From Lycocorax pyrrhopterus obiensis (Eukaryota > Chordata > Aves > Passeriformes > Paradisaeidae): a stretch of DNA of 64,000 bases. This document shows, piece after piece, positions 11,192-20,095 of this stretch. Position 1 is the first letter of the stretch. Each line of letters opens with the position of its first letter. The stretch lies in contig JACSVZ010000042.1 in assembly GCA_014706295.1 (NCBI GenBank), positions 930,001 through 994,000 of the forward strand. Direction: 5' to 3'. The notes under the pieces were generated by a model. That model did not search any database. It worked only from the letters and a program-made list of their open reading frames with translations, and was not told the origin of the DNA. The position numbers and the translations under genes are program-made.

Positions 11192-13527
11192 CTTTTGATC
11201 CAGTCTCTGATAATCACCAGATTTGGGCCGCCGACCAGTTTTTGATCTTTTTCCTTCCAGAGCAAAAGCAATGATCTTTGGAGAGAGAAAAATGGAGACA
11301 GGGTGAGTGGGACAGCAGCCTCCAACACAGGCTTACTTGTGGTTTTTCATTCGCCTCCTCCTACAACCCTTTTCCTGTGACACCTGAAATATGCAAATGC
11401 CAGTACTCATCCCCAGCTAAGATGGATAACGAGGTTTGCTCAACAAGCAAAAAACAGTAAGAATTTGTTTTCTTTCTCCTTCCGCAAAACCAGCTTTATG
11501 TGAGGAAAAACAGCCCCAATCTTGTGCAACCTGCTACCGAAAACTCAGCAGAAAACTGTCAGAGAAAACACGCAGAGATCTCACACCCCTTTGTGTTTTC
11601 ACCTCTCAGCTGAAAATCAGCAGCAGAGCTGAGAACACCCAGTTTCCACCAGATCCAACCCCGTTCCTGGTCACAACTCCCCTGCTCCTCCCACTGCTGT
11701 TAGGACCACATGAACATGAACCAAACTAGGAGGTACTGGTGACAAACCAGCCAGGATGAGGGGAAAGGACTGAGTGGGCCCCAATCCCAACCCTCAGGGC
11801 TCGAGCAGGGCTGCTCACCTTCCGTTTGTTGTGGTAGGCCACGTACAGGGCCGCGACGATGACGGCCGTGGTCACCAGGTAGGCAAAGAAGTGGCTGCTC
11901 TGCGAGCGGGCCCTGGGCAGGGAGGGAACACTCTTCTCTCTCTCCTGATTTACAGAGCTGTCGTTACCCTCCTCAGCTTTGGCCGTATCCTCTCTGGTGT
12001 TTTCTTTGTTTTCCGAAAAGCCGTCACTCTCCACAGGGTTTTGTTCCTCCTGGGAGTTCTTTTGATTGTCCTGGCTGTGAGGCTGCTGGTCACCAGCACT
12101 GCCCTGGGTCTCGGTCTGGGCCTGCTGCCCACCACTGCTGCCTTGGCTGGTGTCCCCGTTTGTGTGCCCATTACTGGCCTCGCTGCCCTGGGTGTCAGCC
12201 CCACCGTTGCCCTGGTTGGTGCCCTGGTCCTTGTTGTTGCTGCCATTTGTGTTCTCGCTGCCCTTGTTGTCGTTGCTCTTGCTGGTGCCAGGATTGTTCT
12301 TCTCGCTGCCGTCCTCCTTGGTGTCCTCACTCTTGGGGCCGTCTGAGTTGTTGCCATTCTGGCTGTTCTCGCTGCCCTGCTCGTTGTTCTGCTGACTGTT
12401 GTTGTGGCTGTCTGTCTGGCCACCATTGTCACTGCCTGTATTGCCCTGGCCACCAGTGCCGCTGCCTGTATTGCCCTGGCCACCAGTGCCGCTGCCACTG
12501 TTGCCCTGGCCACCAGTGCCGCTGCCTGTATTGCCCTGGCCACCAGTGCTGCTGCCACTGTTGCCCTGGCCACCAGTGCCGCTGCCTGTATTGCCCTGGC
12601 CACCATTGTCACTGCCTGCGCTGCCTTCGGTACCACTGCTGCCGTTCTGGGCTCCATCCCCTTGTCCCCCGCCTCCTGCATTGCCGCTTTCACTGGCCCC
12701 ATTCGCATCTGTGCCGCTCTGAGTAGCCCCCACGCTGCTGCCTTGGCCGCTGTCATTCTGTGACTTGTTTTTCTTATCCTCCTCCTCCTCCTCTGTCCTG
12801 CCGTTTCCGTTCAGATCGCCACTCTTCTGTTCCTCGTTTGCCTTCTGCTTCTCATCCGTCTCGGGCTTGCCACTCGTGCCTGTTTGGGGGTCGCCATTCT
12901 TGTTGGAATTATCCTGCTGCCGGTTTTCATTGTCTTGGGATGTGTTCGTGTATTCCTGGTTCTCATCTCCTCCACCTGGCTGGCTTGCCTCAGACTCTCT
13001 GGGAGAGCTGTCGTGATCCGTTTGCTGATCATTTGCTGTAGGCAAACACGGAGAGCAGCCCGTCAGCTCTGGGGGGGCTGAGAGCTGGAGAGCAGAGGGG
13101 AAATCCCCCGAGAGAGGCGATGGAACGCACGGGGGAAGAGGGGAAACCCCACAGGAGCCGGGGAAACCCACGGGGACAGGTGGGAGCAGATGGGGAGGGG
13201 AACCTCAAGGGAGAGGAAGGACCTCAGGGGTGAGAGGGGGAACCAAATGCGGCGGACCACAAGGAACCCCTCCCGCAGGAGGGGCCCAAGGCCAAAGGAG
13301 GCCCCGCAAACCAAGTGCGGTGCCTGACCCACCCCCGGCCCAAGGCCTTCGCTGCCCTCTCCTGCCCCTGCCATAGCCCCCCGGCGGCTGTCCCTCCGCG
13401 ACCCCTCCCCAGGCCCGCCCGGCACCCCCGCCCGGTGTGCCACCGGCCCCTCACCCGCGGCGCGGGCGGCGCAGAGCCCCAGGAGCAGCAGCAGCAGCAG
13501 CGGCAGCAGCGGGCGCGGGGCCTCCAT
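11192..13527 (-). CDS. TGOLN2: Trans-Golgi network integral membrane protein 2 (TGN38/46 family)
   Basis: This type I membrane protein cycles between trans-Golgi network and plasma membrane. Three coding exons are seen: 13527-13455, 13035-11819 and 11275-11192. All boundaries are GT-AG and in frame; 458 residues are encoded before an unresolved terminal exon. Residues 1-24 are a leucine-rich signal peptide ([14 protein letters not shown]). The lumenal part is rich in Gly, Ser, Asn, Gln and Thr, with a 10-residue repeat ([14 protein letters not shown]) at about residues 160-230, then an acidic, highly hydrophilic stretch. A membrane span lies at about 405-424 ([17 protein letters not shown]), followed by HNKRK and a basic cytosolic tail carrying the retrieval signal DYQRLDQK (Tyr452-Leu455). 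The lumenal domain is poorly conserved in this family, so identification rests on signal peptide, span and tail. The final residue or residues and stop codon are missing from the model. Confidence 0.92.
12421..12630. repeat. TGOLN2: 30-bp coding minisatellite in TGOLN2 exon 2
   Basis: Seven contiguous 30-bp units, exactly in register, begin at 12421, 12451, 12481, 12511, 12541, 12571 and 12601. Each starts CACCA and encodes ten residues of the TGGQGN(T/S)GS pattern on the minus strand. Inner units alternate between CCTGTATT and CCACTGTT variants, giving a 60-bp higher-order period. The first and last units are the most diverged. Confidence 0.92.
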
Positions 13528-13830
13528 GGCGGGCGGCCCCTCACGGCCGACAGGTGCCGCTTCCGGGCACAGATCTCGCGAGATCGAGGGGAGGGGACGG
13601 GAGGGAGCGAGAGGGGCCGCGCGGGGGCGGGGCCTGAGCCGTTGGGCGGGGCCTCACTCTATGGGGCGGGACTTCCTACGGGGCGGGTTTGTGGGCGTGG
13701 CCGCGCTCTTGGGGCGTGGCTTGTGCCGGCTGGGGGCGGGGCTTAGGGAGGCTGGAGCTCCGTTGGGAGGCGCTTGGCGCCCCCTGGCGGGCGCGGGGCC
13801 CGCCGCAGCCCGGGCCCCCTGTGTGGTCAC
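13340..13830. promoter_or_regulatory. TGOLN2: CpG-island promoter of TGOLN2
   Basis: A CpG-dense block spans the TGOLN2 signal-peptide exon and its upstream side. Just upstream of the ATG (13527) are an ETS-type CTTCCGG at 13560-13566 and a palindromic TCTCGCGAGA at 13574-13583. GGGCGGGG boxes recur over 13620-13740. These are typical of housekeeping promoters lacking TATA. No second transcript on the plus strand could be supported. Confidence 0.7.
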
Positions 13831-14345
13831 AGCAGCGTTTTGGGGTAAAACCCGCCGGTTTGGAGTCTGTTTCCCGAGCTTGAGAGTCCAGGGCGGGGAG
13901 TTAGTGAGCAGGTTAGTGAGCAGCGGCCCCAGACGGGCGCTGGGAGTACACTCCCAGCTCTGGAGTGGGCGAGGCTGGGGGACAACAGGCAGGAAATCAG
14001 GGCTGGTTTCCTTTCCTTTGCTTCAGGACAGCTTTGGAGAACCTGCTGGTTTTGGGTAACCTGGTATTTTTTGGATATTATATATTTTTTTTATATACCG
14101 TGTTATTTTTCGGATGTTATTTAATTTTTTTGATAAGCTGTTATTTTTCAGATACTGTTTCATTTTTTGGACAGCCTGTTGTTTTTCTTTTTTGGCCCAA
14201 GTGGACATGTCCTGTTCGACAGCAGCGATTCCCAGCGGCAGCAAGAAATTGGCTGTGCCTGTCAGTGGGCACCCAGGACTGTTCAGTTCTTTCCTTTTGT
14301 CTGGTTTAGACTGTTAAATCTCCCTTCTCTGGACTAAATATCCAG
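13831..14345. other. Intergenic DNA upstream of TGOLN2
   Basis: A T-rich patch with repeated GTTATTTTT-like words lies at about 14045-14190 (diverged units of about 40 bp). No gene is seen. Confidence 0.45.
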
Positions 14346-14349
14346 CTTT

Positions 14350-14515
14350 TCATAGAATCATGGAATCCCAGAGTGATTTGGCTTGGAAGGGACCTTACAG
14401 ACCATCCAGTCCCACCCCCTGACATGGGCAGGGACACCTTCCACTACCCCAGGTTGCTCCAAGCCCCCTCCAGCCTGGCCTTGGACACTTCCAGGGATGG
14501 GGCAGCCACTCCATT
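14350..14515 (-). mobile_element. CR1 LINE 3' fragment
   Basis: It starts with TCATAGAATCATGGAATCCC, the reverse complement of the CR1 terminal ATTCTATGA repeat. GGCTTGGAAGGGACC and GACATGGGCAGGGACACC follow. The terminal octamer is intact. Confidence 0.88.
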
Positions 14516-15049
14516 TAACCCTAAAACACAGGAAAACACATCACATGGAAACCGAATCCCACACAGTGATTGGGGAATAATCCTGCCTTGGAATGTGGCA
14601 GATGTGGTTGATTTTCTTCTCTTGTGTTTTTTTTTCTCCCAATCTCTGGGGAATCTCAGTTCAATTCAACACATTCCAACAATCCCTGCTGCTTGGCTCT
14701 GCCCGTGCCAGCCTTTCCAAGGAGACCAGAACAGTTGGCCCAACGCTTTTTTGGGATTTAAACAGAGAATTGAGGCTGTTTCTCATGCTCAGCTTTCACT
14801 CACCCCCTGGAAGTCAAGAGTGACTGAGCAGAGGCCAAGTTCCTCTGGATTGACAACAATGCCTCTGGGAATGGAATTCTGCCCAAAATACCATGGATGA
14901 GGCTGACATCAGCCCAGAGCCTGGTGGCTTCCACCAGGATCCAACACTTTTCTTGGGATCAAACAGGATAAACAGGACCAGTGACCTCCCCTCCCCTCGT
15001 GTCCCTCACAGCGTGGCCCAAGCCAGTGTGATGGCAGCTGCCGGTCCTG

Positions 15050-15175
15050 GATCATGGAATGTCCCCGGCTGGAAGGGACCCACCAGGACCACAAGGATTG
15101 ACTCCAACTCCTGGCCCTGCACAGGACACCCCAAAACCTGAGCACGCTATCACCTGAACAGCTCCACATCCCAGC
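15050..15175 (-). mobile_element. Short CR1 LINE fragment
   Basis: It begins ATCATGGAATGTCCCCGGC and continues TGGAAGGGACCCACCAGGAC with CCCTGCACAGGACACCCCAA, which matches a CR1 3' end of another subfamily in reverse orientation. Confidence 0.75.
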
Positions 15176-15294
15176 TTCAGTTTTGGGGCGTTCCTGAACT
15201 GGTGCCATCTATTCTCGTAAATCCTCATGGATTCACTTCTCAGGGATGACTCTTTCTGAGAATAGCCACCAAGAGCAGGCTGGACACACAAATC

Positions 15295-15810
15295 TGGCCT
15301 TAATTAACACTAATTGGGGTGTTTTAATGTGTTGTCCCAAGGTCTGGTGTCAAGACAATAAAGTCCTCACCTTGTCCGACACGTCTGCATCCCCCATCCC
15401 GCCCCTTTCCCCCGAGGGCTAATCTGGTCAGGATAAAGGATCAAAAGGAGAAACAATTAGCAAATGGAAGAATTTAATGATGCTAATTAAAATGTATTAA
15501 GTGTAGCCACTGCCTCTGCACCAGCTGCTTTGGCAGGAGCCCGGAGAGCATGGAGCACCAGCCTTACCCCGGTGCAGAGTGGGATAACAGGACATCTGGT
15601 GCGCCCTCCCCTCCGGCCCCCGAAAAAAAAGAGGTTTGAAGAAACCTCGGTGTTCGTGGTGGAGCCCCTAATTAGCTCCATCTCTGCAGGAGACCCCTGG
15701 GACCTCATTAGGCTTTTCAATTAGTGCCTGGCCAGCCTGCAGGGGGGGCGGGGGGGAGGACTGGGGCGGGAGGGGGCTGGGGGAGGGCGGGGAGGTGGCT
15801 GCAATTAAGC
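15295..15810. promoter_or_regulatory. Candidate enhancer: cluster of TAATTA/CAATTA motifs
   Basis: In an otherwise GC-rich locus this block contains repeated homeodomain-type cores: TAATTAACACTAATTGG at 15301, AACAATTAGC near 15452, GCTAATTAAAATG near 15482, CTAATTAGCTCC near 15669, CAATTAG near 15718 and GCAATTAAGCG near 15800. TCAAAAGG lies near 15440. It has no coding potential and looks like a conserved non-coding element. Function is inferred from motif density only. Confidence 0.4.
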
Positions 15811-16013
15811 GATCGGGCGGAGGTGACAGAAGTAGCCCCGTGTCCAAAAGGCAGCCGGGAAAGCTCCAAGCTGGCTCCCAGATGCTCCCGGCGCTCCCCG
15901 GAGTTGGCTCCCGAGGAGCCCCTGACGAGGAGCCCCTAACGAGGCGCTCGCAGGGCTGGCAGCGAACCCGCGGGGGCTGTGCCCGAGGCGGCTGCAGGAG
16001 GGGTTCAGCCTTT

Positions 16014-16175
16014 TCATGGAATCAGGGAATGGTTTGGGCTGGATGGAATCTTAAAGGTCGTCTCCTTCCACCCCCCTGCCACGGGCAGGGACACCTTCCA
16101 CTGTCCCAGGTTGCTCCAAGCTCTGTCCAAGCTGGTCTTGGACACTTCCAGGGATCCAGGGGCAGCCAGGTCCGC
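16014..16175 (-). mobile_element. CR1 LINE 3' fragment
   Basis: TCATGGAATCAGGGAATGG, then GGTTTGGGCTGGATGG and CCACGGGCAGGGACACCTTC, which is a reverse-oriented CR1 3' end. Confidence 0.85.
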
Positions 16176-16694
16176 CCCAAGCACAGCTCTGCAGTGATTC
16201 CACACCTGGACCCACCCCAGGCAGGAGACACCAGGCACTCCCGAGCTTTGTTTAGCCCTGGGAACGGGCAGCAATGACGGTGAATGTGATTTACATTTCC
16301 AGCTGCTCATTTCCAGTCTCAGCTCCATCATCCACACGGATGCTCCCAGCTCTCCTGCCCGGCTGTGCCTCGTGGGGACCCTGTCACGGGCACGTTGGCC
16401 CCTCTCCCAGCTGTTTGCGCCTCTCAGCTAAGGCAGGATCCAGCTGTCCCACCTCTCTCCACACCGTGCTACCCCTTCCCTCTGCTGCTGACACTCCATT
16501 TCATTCCCTTCTGACCTTTTCCCCTTCTCTGGATGGGATTGGGACACACTCCGTGAAAAGCCAGTCACCTGCAGAGCAGGACCAGGGAGTGTGCGGTGGC
16601 AGTGCCTTGTTTCTCAGGGGACTGCGTGGCCTTGGGCTGCAAAACTGTGGGGCTTTGGTGCAACTTTGAAAAATGGAATCTTGTAACTGGGAAA

Positions 16695-17030
16695 TCATGG
16701 AATCATGGGACAGTTTGGGTTGGACGGGACCTCAAAGCCCATCCAGTGCCACCCCTGCCATGGGCAGGGACACCTTCCACTGTCCCAGGGTGCTTCAAGC
16801 CCCATCCAACCTGGCCTTGGACACTTCCAGGGATCCAGGGGCAGCCACAGCTGCTCTGGGCACCCTGTGCCAGAGCTTCTCCACACTCACAGGGAAGAAT
16901 TCCTTCCCAATATCCCATCTAACCCTGCCCTCTGGCAGTGGGAAGCCATTCCCTGTGTCCTGTCCCTCCAGGTGCTTTTCCCAAGTCCCTCTCCAGCTCT
17001 CCTGGATCCCCTTTAGGCGGTTCCAGAGAG
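16695..17030 (-). mobile_element. CR1 LINE 3' fragment
   Basis: A reverse CR1 3' end (ATCATGGAATCATGGGACAG) extends further 5' than its neighbours: the GAATTCCTTCCCAATATCCC and CCATTCCCTGTGTCCTGTCC blocks are present. Confidence 0.87.
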
Positions 17031-17259
17031 CCAAACACTGCTGGGGAGTATCCCAGGCCTCCCACATCCTGGACTGCCCGGCACCATTTCACCTCCCGGC
17101 TCTGAGGACAAGTTAAATCATGGGAAACATCACCTAAAACTTGTCCAAAACAGAGCAGTGGGGCCACCAGACCTCCTGGTCACATCATCCCAAATGGAAA
17201 TGAGCTGGATATCCAGTTCATTTCTGCAACAAAGATAAACCTCAAAGTTTTCCTCTTCT

Positions 17260-17420
17260 AGAATCATGGAATGGTTTAGGTTGGAAGGGACCTTAAAGAC
17301 CAACTTGCTCCAGTCCTCTCCCATGGGCAGAGACACCTCCTGTAGAAGTACTTCCCAGAGGACAAATAAAATCCAAAAAGACCAATTTTCCATGGACAAC
17401 CACTCTGAATCCTGTATTTT
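17260..17420 (-). mobile_element. CR1 LINE 3' fragment
   Basis: It starts GAATCATGGAATGGTTTAGG and continues TTGGAAGGGACCTTAAAGAC, then degrades. It is the third reverse-oriented copy within 1.3 kb. Confidence 0.83.
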
Positions 17421-17429
17421 TATCCAGCT

Positions 17430-19455
17430 GTATTGCTGCAGGCATGGTGGATATATCGATCCCATGATCTGTTCCACCATGACAGCTCCAGTGGGTCCAC
17501 CCAGCACTGGAGCAATGCATCCCTGGTCTCACCTTCTTCCCCAGGAGCAGCGAGGCCAGGAGGGTTTGGTGACCAATTGCTTCTGGCAGGGATAATCCCA
17601 TCCCGTCTCAGCTCCGGAGCACCGCGAAAGCATCGGAACAGATGTTCCTTTTCCATATGGGAAAACACTGAGTAAAACAAAGGAATATTCTCCTGCTGAA
17701 GCCCAACATCTGTTTGAAGCTGTCTGGCTCTGGTTCAGATTTAATTCTTGTGACAGGTCTCTTCATGCCTCTAATGTCCCATGAAATCCAATTCAAGGAG
17801 CTGTTTGTCCACAGCCTGCTCCTGGTGTTGGGGAGAGCGGGGCCGCATGTCGTCCGGGCGTTCCTCACCAAAAAACAGTTTCTTGGAACAGTTTCTCTAA
17901 AAAAAGCTCCATTTTGCCTCTTTTCAAGCGACAGCCACGCACGTTTTGGGTGACACCCTAATCCCCTCTGCCCTGGTGCTCACACGACTGTGCGACACGT
18001 GGCCGCTCCTCCCGGGTGCTGCCGAGGAGGAATCGTGCTCTATTCCAAAATTTATGCAATTTTATTTTTCTTTGAAAGCAAGAAATTTAAATAATTCGGA
18101 GTGTGGAATGAAAACACCTCCCAGATTTGGGGCTGTCTTGGGTGTGACAACAATCAGGATGCTCCGGGCACTCGGAGGGTTTGGTGGCACCAAAGAGCTG
18201 CGTGAGCTGCGCTCTGCTCGCCGCTCCCGACTTGCTGGGGCCCCTATGAGCAATGACTCTGGAGTTCTGGGATGCTCCAAGCTGGGAATTTCAGCTGTTC
18301 AGATGATGGTCCTGAGCTGGATGGAGAAGCCGTGCTCCTGCTGGAGGTCCCACTGCTGCTTGCAAAGGCATCAGGAGCTTTCACAAGGTTTTGGGAGCTG
18401 GCGTCGGCCCCAGGTGTGTCCCCAGGGCTCAGCCAAGGGCTCACATCTGTGCCCGTAGCTGGGGCCTGGTTCAGGTGTGAGTTTTTCTGGTTCTGCCCAG
18501 CTCTGATATGAAAATCCCCAAATCCAGGCGTCACCTGCTGCAGATGTGGATGCCGACATCTCGCACATCTAGAAAACACAGACAGATCCTCCTTAGTCAC
18601 CACGAGGTTCCCTTTCCCCTCCACCTGCAGACGGGCACCTGCTGCTGCTCCACTTCCTTAAAAATGCTTCCCTGGTGGCTTCTCAGCACTGGAGAAGGAA
18701 AGGAGAAGAGAAATGTCACAGCAGGAGGAAAAAGTGTCATTGATCCCCCAAATGAGCCAAAGCCCCGCCAGACCCAGCAGCTACAGGATGGGCTCACCCA
18801 TCACCAATGGTCAGGATGCTGCTGTTGGGAACTGGGGGACACTGTGGTCTCCAAAATGCAGGAGGGGGGTGGGTAGAGAGCAGGGAACAGGGCAGGAAAT
18901 TCCAAAGGGGAATGGAACAGGACCGAACCCCATAAATTAGCTCCAGGCAGGTGCAGCTCCAAGTCAGTCTGCAACAGAAACAAAATCATGAGTTCCAGGG
19001 GAAAAATTGAGGGGTTTTTTTCCTGTTAAAATACAAGGAGAGGGAAGAGTCCTGATACGTCCAAGTACTGAACTGACCGAGGACTCCAGATGGGTTGAAA
19101 ATCCATTGGGTTGATTTTGTCCTTTTTCATCCCAATCTTTTCACCCCTGGTTCGGAAGAAGCGGGCACAGAGGACCCAGTACACACCAGTAACTCCCACT
19201 CCCACTGGCTTCTCAGGCACCTCCTGAACTGGTTCACCCAATCCCCCCATGTCCTGATGCCTGGATCACTCCAGCAAGCTGCACACTGTTGATGGACACC
19301 CCAAAATCCCCCTGCGTCCATTGACAGAGGTGTTCAGGGGATGCTGGACCTCAGGAGCAGGAGTTCTGTCCCGAAATACTTCCCAGGAAGGTGGCAATGG
19401 ATAAGAGGAGAGCACTTCCCACACAGACCACACTCACACGGTGAGTTGCAGCTGT
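17430..19455. other. Intergenic DNA downstream of TCF7L1
   Basis: I found no exon with family similarity. Minus-strand AATAAA words occur (for example TTTATT at 18062-18067), so the TCF7L1 3' UTR could extend into this stretch. No named repeat was seen. Confidence 0.4.
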
Positions 19456-19458
19456 AGT

Positions 19459-19464
19459 TTTATT
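19459..19464 (-). terminator. TCF7L1: Candidate poly(A) signal of TCF7L1
   Basis: The minus strand carries AATAAA about 630 bp after the TCF7L1 stop. A nearer one lies at 19861-19866 inside a T-rich (minus A-rich) tract. Either or both may be used. Confidence 0.5.
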
Positions 19465-20095
19465 TCCTTTTGTGAAAAATAACAGGATTTTGAGGTGATA
19501 AAAACACAACCCCTCCCAGGGCTCAGCCCCAGACCCTGCCCACCCCAGCACGACTGCAGGCAGGAGCAGCACCGACGGAGCAGCATCCCCGGGGCAGGAT
19601 CCGGCTCCCTGCCAGGGCAGAGCGAAGGTGGGAGCTGGGGATGGGAGCAGGACGGGAGGATTTGGGAGCAGCTGGAGGCATTCCTGCTCCTGGATCCGGG
19701 ATGGAGTGCCAGTTCCAGTCAACACCTGCTGTGTTTGGTGCTGGCATCACCACGCGGGTGTCGTCCCTGTGCCGGTGTCGTCCCTGTGCCCCACGGCGGC
19801 GATGGGCACTCAGTTCATCCCACGGAGATTCCCATCGTCAGCAGCTTGTGGAGGGTCTATTTTATTATTTTTTTTCTTTTTTTTTCCTTTTTTTTTAATA
19901 AAAACAGTCTTTAGGTTGACTGCTGGCAGCAGCTCTGAGCAGAAAACCCCTTCCTCCAGAGTCTGCTTCCAAAGAGTTCAGAAAGGGTCAAATATTGACC
20001 AATAATGGTTTTGGCTGCGTTTGAATCTTGATTGTGGCTTCTGCAATGTACAGCGGGGAGGGGACGGGGGGCGAAGGGGGAACGAGGCTTTCCCC

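Noticed and set aside
12421..12630. CRISPR-like array (regular 30-bp repeats)
   Set aside because: The units are contiguous with no spacers and lie inside a vertebrate coding exon, so this is a coding minisatellite.
12160..12763. Plus-strand frames of Cys-rich and Leu/Pro-rich repeats opposite TGOLN2
   Set aside because: They are antisense shadows of the TGOLN2 30-bp repeat. TGOLN2 has matching splice sites, signal peptide, membrane span and tail.
14090..14200. T-rich repeats near 14.1 kb as an origin or mobile element
   Set aside because: A few diverged AT-rich units only, with no terminal structure, target duplication or coding sequence.
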